From Aquisediminimonas profunda (GTDB lineage: Bacteria; Pseudomonadota; Alphaproteobacteria; Sphingomonadales; Sphingomonadaceae), in the NCBI RefSeq assembly GCF_019443285.1, contig NZ_CP080327.1, forward strand, positions 2,352,001 through 2,416,000: a stretch of DNA of 64,000 bases. Direction: 5' to 3'. The translations under genes and the position numbers were made by a program. The notes beneath the pieces are model-generated. The model was not told where the DNA came from. It made no database searches and saw nothing but the letters and a program-made list of their open reading frames with translations. Shown here in pieces: positions 33,424 to 43,234 of this stretch (the first letter of the stretch is position 1; every line of letters starts with the position of its first letter).

Positions 33424-34986
33424 TCAGTGGCCGACTGAATCAGCCGTGCTTTGCGGTGCTGAAAAACTCATCGTTTTCGGGGGGCGCATCATCAGGATGA
33501 TGGGCAAGGCGCAAAAGAGAACATACATGATCAGCTTGAAATCATCGAGATAGGCAATCATCAAGGCCTGACGATTTACTTCGGCATTGACCATGGCCAT
33601 CGCGGTTTCGCCAACAACCCCGAAGCGATCGGCGGTCGCGGGGTCAACGGCAGACATGCTGGACGAGGTAATATGCGACGAAAGATCGGCATGGCTGGTC
33701 TGGACATTCATCCCAAGGACCGCCGTCACGATTGAGATGCCAACGCTACCACCAAGACTTCGGAACAGGTTGAGAATGCTGGCACCTTCCGTCCTGTAAC
33801 GCGTGTCCAGGGTCGAAAAGGCCATCGAGTTTACCGGCATGAAACACAATCCCATACCAAGCCCTTGGAAAATGCCCGATACGACAATGGGGGTGCTGTC
33901 CATGACCAGCGACCAGCGCGTCATTTGCCACATGGATATCGAAGCGATCGTGAGGCCCGTCATGATGATGTAGCGGGGATCGAGCTTGTTGATCAGGCGG
34001 GAGGAAATGAACATCGCGACAAGGATACCAATGCCCCGTGGCGCAAGGAGGACGCCGGTATCGAGCACGTCATAGCCGTAAACACGCTGCAGCATTGGCG
34101 GCATCAAAGCCATGACAGCCATCATCATCAGCCCGATAATGAGCTGGAAGACCAGGGCGGTTGCCATGTTCGAGTTCTTCAGGAGTGCAGCGTCGATGAT
34201 CGTGTTGCGTCTCGTGAAGAGATGGACTGAAAAGATCCAGATTGCAGACGCTGCAATGATCGCTTCGATCCAGATTTCCATGGACTCAAACCAATCCTGG
34301 TCGGTTCCCCGATCAAGCATGAGTTGCAGTGCACTGAGCGCAATCGCAAGCACTCCAAATCCGAAAAGATCGAAACTTCGCCGCGATATCGGGCGGCTCG
34401 GCAAGAAAAGCCACAGCAGCCCAAATGCAAGGAGCCCGACGGGAAGATTGACGTAGAAGACCCAGCGCCAATTGTAGCTTTCGGTCAACCAGCCTCCAAT
34501 GATCGGACCCATGATCGGTGCAATCATGATACCCATCCCCCAGACGGACATTGACCGTGCTTGACGTGACGGCGGATTGATATCGAGCATCGCTGTTTGC
34601 GACAGCGGGCCGATAAATGCTCCCATGACGCCCTGAATGAAGCGAAACAGGACCATTTCCTCCAGATTTACCGAAGCGCCGCATGCCATGGACGCGAGGA
34701 CGAAGCCCCCGACAGCGATCAGGAACAGATTGCGTGAACCGATGCGATCCGAAAGCCACCCGGTAATGGGAGTCGCGACAGCCAAGGCGATAATATAGCT
34801 TGTCAGGACCCAGGTTATCGTGTCGAAAGTTGCCCCAAGGCTGGCCTGCATATGCGGCAGGGCAACGTTCGCGATGGTCGCGTCGAGCATGTAGACGATC
34901 ATGGCCATCAACACACCGATCGTCAGAAGGCCGCGATGGGCGACCTCAAGTGCCGGACGATCATCCGGTAGGCTATTGCTTGCCAT
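33424..34986 (-). CDS. emrB: DHA2-family drug efflux transporter (EmrB-like)
   Basis: A 520-residue inner-membrane major-facilitator protein with 14 predicted spans. The family landmarks ANVALPHMQASLGATFDTITWVL (split: LPHMQ, then TWVLTSYI), GWLSDRIGSRNLF and MLDATIANVALP are visible. It exports lipophilic drugs through the EmrA periplasmic adaptor and an outer-membrane factor, using the proton gradient. It overlaps emrA by 14 bases and is the last gene of marR-emrA-emrB. No outer-membrane factor gene is present, so TolC-type help must come from elsewhere. Confidence 0.92.
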   Translation of the reverse strand: MASNSLPDDRPALEVAHRGLLTIGVLMAMIVYMLDATIANVALPHMQASLGATFDTITWVLTSYIIALAVATPITGWLSDRIGSRNLFLIAVGGFVLASMACGASVNLEEMVLFRFIQGVMGAFIGPLSQTAMLDINPPSRQARSMSVWGMGIMIAPIMGPIIGGWLTESYNWRWVFYVNLPVGLLAFGLLWLFLPSRPISRRSFDLFGFGVLAIALSALQLMLDRGTDQDWFESMEIWIEAIIAASAIWIFSVHLFTRRNTIIDAALLKNSNMATALVFQLIIGLMMMAVMALMPPMLQRVYGYDVLDTGVLLAPRGIGILVAMFISSRLINKLDPRYIIMTGLTIASISMWQMTRWSLVMDSTPIVVSGIFQGLGMGLCFMPVNSMAFSTLDTRYRTEGASILNLFRSLGGSVGISIVTAVLGMNVQTSHADLSSHITSSSMSAVDPATADRFGVVGETAMAMVNAEVNRQALMIAYLDDFKLIMYVLFCALPIILMMRPPKTMSFSAPQSTADSVGH

Positions 34987-36052
34987 TGTGCCCTGTGTCG
35001 ATCCTCACATGTGTGGAGAGGCCGGCAATCATCGTCCGGGTCGGTTTTTCGTCAAATGCGATGCGCACAGGAACTCTTTGCGTGACCTTGACCCAGTTGC
35101 CCGTCGCATTCTGGGCGGGCAGAACGGAAAACTCCGATCCGGTGCCTGCACCAATGCTGGCCACATGGCCGCGAAGTTTCAGGTCCGGATAGGCGTCGAA
35201 CGTGATTTCGGCCGGTTGCCCGATGCGCATATTCTTGAGATCGGTTTCCTTGAAGTTTGCTTCAATCCACGGCCGCTCGCTTGCGACAATACTGACCGCA
35301 GGCAGGCCGGTGACCATCATCTGGCCAACCTGCAACCGGTCTGCCTGACTGATCTTGCCTGAAATCGGCGCGCGCACTTCGGTCCGTGCCAGATCGAGCA
35401 GAGCCTTTTGCCGCTGCACATTGCCTGCAACAATGGCTGGATCCTGTCCGGGCGCCGCGGATCCCGACGCCAGGGATGCTCGAGCGCGTAGGGCAGCACC
35501 TTCTGCGTCTGCAAGCTTGCTGCGTGCATCGCTCAGATCATGTTCGGCTGCTTGCAGGCGGGCCTTCGTTGTGAAGCCACGCTCCATCAACTCGGACTGA
35601 CGGCGATATTCCTTTTCATAAAAGGCGATGTCTTCCCGGGCGCTTTCAATGTCGTTGCCGGTGACCTGAAATGTCGTTTCCATCCCGACGCGGCGCACCT
35701 GAGCCGCAGCGATGGTCGCATCTGCTTGCGCCACTGCAATGCGGTAGGGTTCCGGATCGATACGGAACAGGAGGTCCCCTGCCTTGACGTACTGGTTTTC
35801 CTTGGCTGTGACCTCGACTATCCGTCCGCCAACTTCCGCGCTCACTGACACCTTGTCCTGCTGGACATAGGCATTGTCTGTGCTGACATAGTGATCGTTC
35901 AACACGAAGTAGGTAACGCCGCCGCCGATAAGCAGAAGCGGAATCGAAATCATGAGGCCCAGGCGGCGCCAGCGGCTGGGGGCCTTCGGCTCGTCAATGG
36001 GGATGACGTCTTCAAGGACGATATGTGCGTCAGCCTCAGCCATGTGCGGCAA
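34973..36052 (-). CDS. emrA: HlyD/EmrA-type periplasmic adaptor
   Basis: A 359-residue membrane-fusion protein: cytoplasmic N-terminus, one membrane span (LGLMISIPLLLIGGGVTYFV), a biotinyl-lipoyl-like half-motif (VSAEVGGRIVEVTAKENQYV), a helical hairpin (about 100-215) and the beta-barrel segment ISGKISQADRLQVGQMMVTG. It bridges EmrB to an outer-membrane channel. It overlaps marR by 17 bases and emrB by 14, so all three genes are translated from one message. Confidence 0.92.
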   Translation of the reverse strand: MPHMAEADAHIVLEDVIPIDEPKAPSRWRRLGLMISIPLLLIGGGVTYFVLNDHYVSTDNAYVQQDKVSVSAEVGGRIVEVTAKENQYVKAGDLLFRIDPEPYRIAVAQADATIAAAQVRRVGMETTFQVTGNDIESAREDIAFYEKEYRRQSELMERGFTTKARLQAAEHDLSDARSKLADAEGAALRARASLASGSAAPGQDPAIVAGNVQRQKALLDLARTEVRAPISGKISQADRLQVGQMMVTGLPAVSIVASERPWIEANFKETDLKNMRIGQPAEITFDAYPDLKLRGHVASIGAGTGSEFSVLPAQNATGNWVKVTQRVPVRIAFDEKPTRTMIAGLSTHVRIDTGHNGKQ

Positions 36053-36482
36053 ACTCCGGAGCAGGGCGACGGGACAGGTTGGCGCGCATGCGCTTGAGCA
36101 TGTTCAACAATGCCTCGCGTTCCGCATCATCTAGGCCATTCATGGCCTCTTCAAAAAGGTTCAGGCCCAGCGGGCGCAGTTCATCCAACAATCCGCCGGC
36201 CTTGTCGGCCAGAAAAAGCAGCCAGGCTCGCCGGTCTGTGGGGTCGGGGCGTCGTTCGACCAAGCCGGCTTCCTGCAGGCGATCAACCATCCGGCACAAT
36301 GTAATAGGTTCAACATCGAGCAATTCGGCAAGACCGCCCTGATTGATCCCCTCGTGCCGGGCCAGCATCGTCAGAACTTGCCATTGGGGGCGCGTGACAC
36401 CAATTCCGCGCGCCCGTTCATCGAAGGCGCGGCGGAGAAGCCGGGAGACATCCGACAGGACTTGTCCAAGATTATCGCTCAT
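36036..36482 (-). CDS. MarR-family repressor of the efflux operon
   Basis: A 148-residue winged-helix regulator from MSDNLGQVLSDVSRLLRR at 36482. An upstream ATG at 36527 would put the palindromic operator inside the coding region, so I prefer 36482. The DNA-binding region is RPQWQVLTMLARHEG...LAELLDVEPITLCRMVDRL, with the wing ERRPDPTDRRAWLLFL. MarR proteins repress their own efflux operons and release DNA on binding a phenolic or drug ligand. First gene of marR-emrA-emrB. Confidence 0.88.
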   Translation of the reverse strand: MSDNLGQVLSDVSRLLRRAFDERARGIGVTRPQWQVLTMLARHEGINQGGLAELLDVEPITLCRMVDRLQEAGLVERRPDPTDRRAWLLFLADKAGGLLDELRPLGLNLFEEAMNGLDDAEREALLNMLKRMRANLSRRPAPEFAAHG

Positions 36483-36491
36483 AGCGTGCAG

Positions 36492-36511
36492 ATAATAACT
36501 ATACTTATTAT
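36492..36511. promoter_or_regulatory. MarR operator palindrome and promoter
   Basis: ATAATAA (36492-36498) and TTATTAT (36505-36511) are perfect inverted arms with a 6-base spacer. On the minus strand TTGACT lies 17 bases before TATCTG, a plausible promoter overlapping the palindrome, with transcription starting close to the ATG at 36482 and thus possibly leaderless. Confidence 0.6.
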
Positions 36512-36610
36512 AGTCAAGCATATTCATTGCGACATGTAACTCTTGGAATGTAGGCTACCTGTTCGAGAGAGACTGGTCAGCAATCAGTTGGACCACTATT
36601 GCAACCCCCC

Positions 36611-37618
36611 ATGCTCGAGAAATTCCAACTCAATTCAGATGTGCGACTGCTGGTAGAACATATCACCATGCCGTTGCTTCTGGTCTCGGGGGAACGCGTT
36701 GCGATGGCAAATGCTTCTGCAAAGGCGCTGTTGGGTGAACATATCGTTGGTGAAGATGTGCGCATTGCGATCCGCCATCCGCTGGCTGTTTCGCTATTGG
36801 CCGGACGCCAGGGTGGAACAGTTTCTATTGAGGGCCTGTCATCACCATCAAGCGTTTGGGCCCTCTCGGTGCAGGCGCTTGACAGGGATTGGCGGCTGGT
36901 TGAACTTCGCGACCTCAGCGCCCAATCCGATGTTTCCCGCGCACACACCGACTTTGTCGCAAATGCCAGTCATGAACTGCGAACGCCGCTCGCTGCCATT
37001 CTGGGCTATGTCGAAACGCTTATGGAACCTCAGGCCGGTGGAGATTCGGCAACACGCGCGCGCTTCCTGGGCATTGTGGAGCGTGAAGCGCGACGGATGC
37101 AACAACTCGTCGATGATTTGATGTCCTTGTCCCGGATTGAAGCCGTGAGACATGATCGCCCGGACGAAACCGTTGATCTTGCCCAGATTGCTCGGATCGC
37201 CGTGGCGGATATCAATGCGTCGCATGACGCGACAATGGCAGTCATGGCATCAGAGTCGGCTTTGCATGCCCATTTGCCCGGAGACGCCGGGCAATTGTCG
37301 CAGCTTGTCCGGAACCTTGTTGAAAATGCGATCCGCCACGGCGGAGCAAGCGATCCCGTTTTGGTGCATGTGCGACAAGATGGCGGGAATGTGGACCTGA
37401 TTGTCACCGACACGGGCGCCGGCATTGCCCCGGAACATTTGCCGCGGCTGACCGAACGCTTTTACCGTGTAGACCCAAGCCGGAGCAGGGATGCGGGCGG
37501 GACAGGCCTGGGTCTGGCAATTGTCAAGCACATCGTGGCGCGTCACAGAGGACAGCTCGATATCAACAGCACTCTTGGGGTTGGCACAGAGGTGAAAATT
37601 CGGTTTCCGTCCGCCTGA
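36611..37618 (+). CDS. phoR: Phosphate regulon sensor kinase PhoR
   Basis: A 335-residue histidine kinase. A PAS-like N-terminal part (MLEKFQLNSDVRLLVEHITM) leads to the H box NASHELRTPLAAILGYVETL (His121), the N box LVRNLVENAIRHGG and the G boxes DTGAGIAPEHLPRLTERFYR and GGTGLGLAIVKH. No transmembrane helix is visible, whereas many PhoR proteins have one or two; membrane attachment may be indirect through PhoU/PstB. ATG at 36611 is used; 36599 is a TTG. First gene of phoR-pstSCAB-phoU-phoB, divergent from marR. Confidence 0.92.
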   Translation: MLEKFQLNSDVRLLVEHITMPLLLVSGERVAMANASAKALLGEHIVGEDVRIAIRHPLAVSLLAGRQGGTVSIEGLSSPSSVWALSVQALDRDWRLVELRDLSAQSDVSRAHTDFVANASHELRTPLAAILGYVETLMEPQAGGDSATRARFLGIVEREARRMQQLVDDLMSLSRIEAVRHDRPDETVDLAQIARIAVADINASHDATMAVMASESALHAHLPGDAGQLSQLVRNLVENAIRHGGASDPVLVHVRQDGGNVDLIVTDTGAGIAPEHLPRLTERFYRVDPSRSRDAGGTGLGLAIVKHIVARHRGQLDINSTLGVGTEVKIRFPSA

Positions 37619-37626
37619 TTTGACGA

Positions 37627-37666
37627 CTGTCATAAAAGAGTCATCAAACTGCAACAATGGTTGCAT
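37627..37666 (+). promoter_or_regulatory. Tandem Pho boxes upstream of pstS
   Basis: Four 7-base units at 11-base spacing: CTGTCAT (37627), GAGTCAT (37638), CTGCAAC (37649) and GTTGCAT (37660), each separated by four bases. The first two match the PhoB-binding consensus CTGTCAT-N4-CTGTCAT closely. PhoB-P would activate pstSCAB-phoU-phoB from here. Confidence 0.85.
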
Positions 37667-37725
37667 GAAACCGGCCTAGTGCGCCTTCATTGATCAGGCT
37701 GTTGCCTCAAACCAGGGATTTTTTG

Positions 37726-38772
37726 ATGACCAAATTTGCTCGGATTTCCACTATTCTTCTTGGAACGGCGGCACTGACAGCTTGCGGCGGCGGTGGCACC
37801 ACTGGCGGTGCGCGGGAGCAGATTCGCGCAGTGGGATCTTCGACGGTCTATCCTTTCAGTACGGCAGTGGCCGAGGCTTTCACAAAGGCAAATGCCGGAT
37901 TCAAGTCGCCTATCATTGAATCGACCGGGACTGGCGCTGGCATGAAGCTTTTCTGTGCCGGTGTCGGCGTAAAATTTCCTGACATGGAAAATGCGTCGCG
38001 TCGCATCAAGAAATCCGAATATGAGGATTGCGCAAAGAACGGCGTGAAGGATATTGTTGAGGTCCAGGTTGGCCTCGACGGCATCGCCTTTGCAGAAGGC
38101 AATGGCGGACCCGGCCTGGCGTTGACCCCGCTGGATATCTACAAGGCTCTTGCCGAGAAGCCCTTTGGAAAGCCGAATACCAGCAAGACATGGAAGGACG
38201 TAAATCCGGCGCTTCCTGCGTTGCCGATCAGCGTCTACGGCCCGCCAAAGACATCCGGTACACGTGATGCGCTCGCAGAACTGATCCTCGAAAAGGGCTG
38301 TGATACCGATCCGGCAATGAAGGCCCTGAAAGACAGCGACAAGGATCAGCACAAGGCAATTTGTACCAGCATCCGGACCGACGGGGCCTATGTCGAACAG
38401 GGCGAGAACGACAATCTGATTGTTCAGAAACTTGCCGCAAATCCGAACGTCATTGGCATTTTTGGCTTCAGTTTCCTTGAAGAGAATATGGACAAGCTGA
38501 AAGGCATTGCGATCTCGGGCGTCGTCCCGACTTATGCCGCAATTTCAGACTTTTCTTATCCGGGCGCACGCCCGCTCTATGTCTACATCAAGGCAGCCCA
38601 TCTCAAGTCGATCAGGGGACTGAAGGAATTCGCCATGGAGTTTGCTTCAGCATGGGGCCCTGATGGGTATCTCAAGAAAAAGGGCATGGTGATTTCACCC
38701 GAAGATGTGCGGGCAAAAAATGCCGAGATCGTCAAGTCGATGACTTTGCTCGACCCCGCGAGTCTGAAATAG
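37726..38772 (+). CDS. pstS: Phosphate-binding lipoprotein PstS
   Basis: A 348-residue periplasmic phosphate-binding protein starting MTKFARISTILLGTAALTAC, with lipobox LTAC at residue ~20, so it is likely anchored to a membrane. The phosphate loop GSSTVYPFSTAVAEAF and the later SGTRDALAELIL are the ligand-binding segments of the family. ATG at 37726 is preferred to 37690 because the signal peptide starts there. It delivers phosphate to PstCA and follows directly on the Pho boxes. Confidence 0.93.
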   Translation: MTKFARISTILLGTAALTACGGGGTTGGAREQIRAVGSSTVYPFSTAVAEAFTKANAGFKSPIIESTGTGAGMKLFCAGVGVKFPDMENASRRIKKSEYEDCAKNGVKDIVEVQVGLDGIAFAEGNGGPGLALTPLDIYKALAEKPFGKPNTSKTWKDVNPALPALPISVYGPPKTSGTRDALAELILEKGCDTDPAMKALKDSDKDQHKAICTSIRTDGAYVEQGENDNLIVQKLAANPNVIGIFGFSFLEENMDKLKGIAISGVVPTYAAISDFSYPGARPLYVYIKAAHLKSIRGLKEFAMEFASAWGPDGYLKKKGMVISPEDVRAKNAEIVKSMTLLDPASLK

Positions 38773-38808
38773 CAGCCAAGCGCAGCTGAGCTGGATCCAG
38801 AAACGCTG

Positions 38809-40185
38809 ATGTCATCATCCGTCCTGATCTTGATCGTCCTTGGATTGGGATTGGTCGGCTGGCTCGTCTCGCGGGCAAAGGCCGCGAGTCTCGCTACGCC
38901 CGGCAGCCGCCAGCTTCACTCACTTCCGCGCTATCACGGAACCTATGTTGCGCTGTGGGCGATTCTGCCGGCCTTGATGGCCCTTGCTCTCTGGTCGTCT
39001 GTATCACCGCGGCTGATCAATTCGGCGGTGATGAGTGATCCCGCGGCGAAAACACTGCCTGCCGAAGCGATCGACAGGGACGCGATACTCTCGGAAGCTG
39101 CCCAACTGGCGCGCGGAGACATCGAGGCGGGCTTTAATCCGGCATCGGATGCTCTTGTCCCTGCCTTCAAGGTGGCAGATGCGAAATTTGGCATGATGGG
39201 CGCAGCTCTGACGCTTGTCGTTGCTTTCGCTTGTGGTGCATTCGCTTTTACGCGGGTCAAAGTCGGGTTCAAGGCGCGGACGAAGGTCGAGCGCGTGACC
39301 ATGATGGTGTTGCTGCTTGCCTCGCTGATGGCGGTGCTTACCACGTTCGGGATCGTCGCGTCTCTGATCGTTGAATCTGGACGCTTCTTTTCTGCAATCT
39401 CGCCTATTGATTTCCTGTTTGGCCTTCACTGGAACCCGACAGCTGAAGGCGGTCCCGATCTGGGCGAAAATTTTGGTGCGATCCCGCTCTTTTGGGGAAC
39501 AATCTTCATTGGCGCGATCATCGCAATGATTGTCGCAATTCCTTTGGGGCTGATGAGTGCGATTTTCCTGACGCAATATGCGGATGCGCGGCTTCGTGCC
39601 TGGGTAAAACCGCTGCTTGAGATCCTCGCCGGGGTTCCGACGGTCGTCTATGGTTATTTTGCTGCCCTGACCGTCGCGCCGCTCGTCCGGGATCTTGCTG
39701 TGAAATTGGGCATGGAAAACCCTTCGACTGAAAGTGCTCTTGCAGCAGGACTTGTCATGGGCGTCATGATCATTCCTTTCGTCTCTTCAATGGCCGATGA
39801 CAGCATTGCAGCGGTGCCGCAGGCAATGCGCGACGGCTCACTGGCCATGGGTGCGACGACATCGGAGACAATCAAGCGCGTCCTTGTACCCGCAGCCCTT
39901 CCCGGCATTGTTGCCGGTGTAATGCTTGCGATCAGCCGCGCCATTGGCGAAACCATGATTGTGGTGATGGCTGCCGGTGCGGCCGCCAACCTCTCGGCCA
40001 ATCCCTTTGCGAGCATGACAACCGTGACGTTCCAGATCGTCGCGCTCCTCACCGGGGACCAGGATTTCAATACGCCCAAGACAATGTCCGCTTTTGCCTT
40101 GGGCCTTGTGCTATTTGTTGTCACCTTGCTGCTCAACATCGTTGCGCTGAGGGTCGTCAAGCGCTTCCGGGAGGCCTATGACTGA
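38809..40185 (+). CDS. pstC: Phosphate ABC transporter permease PstC
   Basis: A 458-residue inner-membrane permease. The C-terminal ~290 residues carry the conserved permease core (GTIFIGAIIAMIVAIPLGLM, EILAGVPTVVYGYFA) and the EAA-type loop with GATTSETIKRVLVPAALPGI. The N-terminus is extended by about 150 residues with two further hydrophobic spans, longer than the E. coli form but common in alphaproteobacteria. It overlaps pstA by eight bases. Confidence 0.93.
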   Translation: MSSSVLILIVLGLGLVGWLVSRAKAASLATPGSRQLHSLPRYHGTYVALWAILPALMALALWSSVSPRLINSAVMSDPAAKTLPAEAIDRDAILSEAAQLARGDIEAGFNPASDALVPAFKVADAKFGMMGAALTLVVAFACGAFAFTRVKVGFKARTKVERVTMMVLLLASLMAVLTTFGIVASLIVESGRFFSAISPIDFLFGLHWNPTAEGGPDLGENFGAIPLFWGTIFIGAIIAMIVAIPLGLMSAIFLTQYADARLRAWVKPLLEILAGVPTVVYGYFAALTVAPLVRDLAVKLGMENPSTESALAAGLVMGVMIIPFVSSMADDSIAAVPQAMRDGSLAMGATTSETIKRVLVPAALPGIVAGVMLAISRAIGETMIVVMAAGAAANLSANPFASMTTVTFQIVALLTGDQDFNTPKTMSAFALGLVLFVVTLLLNIVALRVVKRFREAYD

Positions 40186-41071
40186 TCATTCCTCCCTTTG
40201 GCAAAGCCCGGAAATGAGCCGCAAGCTCGCCAGGCGCTATGCGTCGGAGCGACGGTTCAAATGGGTCGGGATTGCGGCGATCGTGATGTCGCTGTCATTC
40301 CTGGCATTTCTTATAATAACAATGGTTGCCAATGGCGTCGGGGGGATCGACGTGTCCTTCCTCTCGAACTCTGACTCAACGGATCCTGAGACAGCTGGTA
40401 TCTGGGGTGCCTTCAAGGGTTCCCTGCTGACGATGGCCGTAACACTTGCCCTGTCGTTCCCAATGGGCGTGCTTGCTGCTGTCTATCTTGAGGAATTTGC
40501 GCCGAGGAACCGCTGGGTCGACGTCGTCGAAGTCTCCATCAACAATCTGGCTGCCGTTCCGTCGATCATTTTTGGCCTCCTCGGTCTCGCCGTCTTCATC
40601 AACGCTTTCCAGTTACCTCGATCAGCGCCGCTGGTTGGCGGCATGACGCTTGCGCTGATGACAATGCCGGTCATCGTCATTGCGGGGCGTAACGCGATCA
40701 AGGCCGTGCCGCCATCGATCCGGGATGCTGCCCTCGCCATTGGCGCAAGCAGGGTGCAGGTGGTCTTCCATCACGTGCTTCCTCTCGCTTTGCCGGGCAT
40801 TCTTACCGGTACGATTATCGGCATGGCACGAGCCTTGGGCGAAACCGCTCCGCTTCTGATGATAGGCATGAGGGCGTTTGTCGCGACACCTCCGGACAGC
40901 ATTGTTGCGCCGGCAACTGTGCTTCCCATGCAGATTTTTCTCTGGTCTGATGAAGTGGATTCTGGTTTCGTCCAGAATACATCAGCGGCAATCATTGTCC
41001 TTCTCGTCTTCCTGATCGCGATGAACGGGATCGCCATCTACCTCCGCAATCGCTTCGAACAACGCTGGTAA
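40178..41071 (+). CDS. pstA: Phosphate ABC transporter permease PstA
   Basis: A 297-residue permease with six predicted spans. The core segments [17 protein letters not shown]-like ([19 protein letters not shown]) and the EAA loop [20 protein letters not shown] are visible. A charged N-terminus ([19 protein letters not shown]) precedes the first span. It forms the channel with PstC; the start overlaps the pstC stop. Confidence 0.93.
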   Translation: MTDHSSLWQSPEMSRKLARRYASERRFKWVGIAAIVMSLSFLAFLIITMVANGVGGIDVSFLSNSDSTDPETAGIWGAFKGSLLTMAVTLALSFPMGVLAAVYLEEFAPRNRWVDVVEVSINNLAAVPSIIFGLLGLAVFINAFQLPRSAPLVGGMTLALMTMPVIVIAGRNAIKAVPPSIRDAALAIGASRVQVVFHHVLPLALPGILTGTIIGMARALGETAPLLMIGMRAFVATPPDSIVAPATVLPMQIFLWSDEVDSGFVQNTSAAIIVLLVFLIAMNGIAIYLRNRFEQRW

Positions 41072-41079
41072 ACCAAGAC

Positions 41080-41847
41080 ATGTCAGAACAAACCCTCAAG
41101 ATGACCGCGCGCGATGTGTCGGTTTACTATGGCGACAAGAAAGCGATCGACTCTGTTTCGATCGATATCGCAACCGAGCATGTGACGGCCTTTATCGGTC
41201 CCTCAGGCTGCGGGAAATCGACCTTTCTTCGGGCTCTCAATCGTATGAATGATACAATTGCGAGCTGCCGCTTCGAAGGAACAATCACGCTGGACGGCGA
41301 AGACATCTACACGTCCGGAATGGACGTGGTGCAGTTGCGTGCCCGGGTAGGGATGGTGTTCCAGAAGCCCAATCCCTTTCCCAAGTCGATCTACGAGAAT
41401 GTTGCTTATGGCCCGCGCATCCACGGCTTGACTGCGAACAAGAGCGAACTCGATGGTATAGTCGAAACATCGCTCAAGCGTGCTGGCTTGTGGGAAGAGG
41501 TCAAGGACCGCCTGAGTGAGAGTGGAACAGCACTTTCGGGTGGGCAGCAGCAGCGCCTTTGCATTGCTCGCGCCATCGCGGTTGATCCCGAAGTAATCCT
41601 GATGGACGAACCTTGTTCCGCGCTGGATCCAATTGCAACAGCGCGCATCGAAGAACTGATCGATGATTTGCGCGGCCGCTATGCCATCGTCATCGTGACC
41701 CACTCGATGCAGCAGGCTGCGCGCGTTTCACAGAGGACGGCATTCTTCCATCTTGGAAATCTGGTCGAGTATGGAGCGACCTCGGATATTTTCACCAATC
41801 CGCGTGAAACACGCACCAAGGATTATATCACCGGACGCTACGGCTAG
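41080..41847 (+). CDS. pstB: Phosphate ABC transporter ATPase PstB
   Basis: A 255-residue ATPase with Walker [11 protein letters not shown] loop [20 protein letters not shown] (split across the loop), signature [16 protein letters not shown], Walker [14 protein letters not shown] and the switch His in [10 protein letters not shown]. It powers phosphate uptake and, with PhoU, signals phosphate status to PhoR. Eight bases after pstA. Confidence 0.95.
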   Translation: MSEQTLKMTARDVSVYYGDKKAIDSVSIDIATEHVTAFIGPSGCGKSTFLRALNRMNDTIASCRFEGTITLDGEDIYTSGMDVVQLRARVGMVFQKPNPFPKSIYENVAYGPRIHGLTANKSELDGIVETSLKRAGLWEEVKDRLSESGTALSGGQQQRLCIARAIAVDPEVILMDEPCSALDPIATARIEELIDDLRGRYAIVIVTHSMQQAARVSQRTAFFHLGNLVEYGATSDIFTNPRETRTKDYITGRYG

Positions 41848-41858
41848 GAGCGCATGTC

Positions 41859-42545
41859 ATGAATGAACATACCGTCAAGTCTTTTGACGACGACATCAGC
41901 CAGCTGCGCGGGCTTATCGCGCAGATGGGGGGCCTTGCCGAAGTCGCAATCCAGGGCGCAATGGCAGCCTTGGTCCGCCACGACAGTGCCGCCGCGCAAA
42001 AGGTGGTCGAGGATGATCGCAAGATCGACGCGCTCGAAGCCGAAGTTGATCAACTCGCGGTCAAGATCATTGCGCTGCGTGCGCCGATGGCAGACGATTT
42101 ACGCGAGGTGGTAGCGGCGCTCAAGATTTCCGGCGTCGTCGAACGGATCGGCGATTATGCCAAGAATATCGCAAAGCGATCGGCAGCCGTCGAAGGGCGT
42201 TCAAAGATCGAACCGTTGACCCTGTTGCCGGCAATGTCAGACATTGCGGCATCGATGGTTCATGATGTGCTGGATGCCTATGCAGCGCGCAATGCCGAGA
42301 AGGCCGCGGATGTGATTGCCCGTGATCAGAAGGTCGACAATTTCTACGACAGCATCTTTCGTAACCTTGTTTCACACATGATGGAAAACCCCACAACCAT
42401 CTCAAGCGCTGCGCAATTGCTGTTCGTTGCCAAGAACCTCGAGCGCATTGGGGATCACGCAACCAACATTGCCGAAATGGTCCATTATGCAGCAACTGGA
42501 ACGCATCCGGCCGAGCGCGAACGGGGCACCGGCGGACCGGCATGA
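41859..42545 (+). CDS. phoU: Phosphate signalling protein PhoU
   Basis: A 228-residue helical protein with the two PhoU repeats (about 10-110 and 115-215); the metal-binding signature segments EVVAALKISGVVERIGDYAKN and LFVAKNLERIGDHATNIAE are clear. It inhibits PhoR when phosphate is ample and contacts PstB. The stop overlaps the phoB start by four bases (ATGA). Confidence 0.95.
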   Translation: MNEHTVKSFDDDISQLRGLIAQMGGLAEVAIQGAMAALVRHDSAAAQKVVEDDRKIDALEAEVDQLAVKIIALRAPMADDLREVVAALKISGVVERIGDYAKNIAKRSAAVEGRSKIEPLTLLPAMSDIAASMVHDVLDAYAARNAEKAADVIARDQKVDNFYDSIFRNLVSHMMENPTTISSAAQLLFVAKNLERIGDHATNIAEMVHYAATGTHPAERERGTGGPA

Positions 42546-43234
42546 GCAAGCCTCGCCTGTTGCTCGTCGAAGACGACACGGCGCTCGCTGAGCTGCTTCA
42601 GTGGCATTTCGAGCAGGAAGGTTATGACGTTGTCCGCACGCCGGACGGCGAAGAAGCGTTGCTACTGTCGAGAGAAGCGCCCCCAGACATTGTCTTGCTG
42701 GATTGGATGATCGAAGGCCTGTCCGGCATCGAAGTCTGCAGGCGCCTGCGCCGCGCTACCGATACAGCCAATGTTCCAATCATCATGCTGACAGCGCGCG
42801 GCGAAGAAGAAGATCGTATCCGCGGTCTGGAAACCGGGGCTGATGATTATGTCACCAAGCCCTTTTCGCCGCGGGAGCTCGTTGCCCGAGTCGCCGCAAT
42901 CCTGCGTCGGATGCGTCCTGCGCTGGCAGGCCAATTGCTGGCCTATGGAGATCTGGAACTGGATACGGTTGCGCACAAGGCCCGCCGGGCAGGGCATCTG
43001 CTCCAGTTGGGACCAACAGAGTTCAGGCTGCTCCGTCATTTCCTCGAGCACCCGGGGCGCGTATTTTCGCGCGAACGCCTTCTTGATGCCGTCTGGGGCA
43101 TGGACAGTGATATCGAACTGCGAACAGTCGACGTCCATATCCGGCGTCTTCGCAAGGCCGTGAACTTGCCGGGTATGCCCGACTTGATCAGAACCGTGCG
43201 ATCAGCTGGCTACGCACTTGATCTCGATAAATAG
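42542..43234 (+). CDS. phoB: Phosphate regulon response regulator PhoB
   Basis: A 230-residue OmpR-type regulator. The receiver domain has the acidic pocket VEDD and phosphoacceptor Asp54 in VLLDWMIEGLSG, the switch residues IMLTARGEE and the Lys of DDYVTKPFSP. The C-terminal winged helix includes LGPTEFRLLRHFLEHPGRVF and ELRTVDVHIRRLRKAVN. It activates the Pho boxes before pstS. Coupled to phoU. Confidence 0.95.
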   Translation: MSKPRLLLVEDDTALAELLQWHFEQEGYDVVRTPDGEEALLLSREAPPDIVLLDWMIEGLSGIEVCRRLRRATDTANVPIIMLTARGEEEDRIRGLETGADDYVTKPFSPRELVARVAAILRRMRPALAGQLLAYGDLELDTVAHKARRAGHLLQLGPTEFRLLRHFLEHPGRVFSRERLLDAVWGMDSDIELRTVDVHIRRLRKAVNLPGMPDLIRTVRSAGYALDLDK

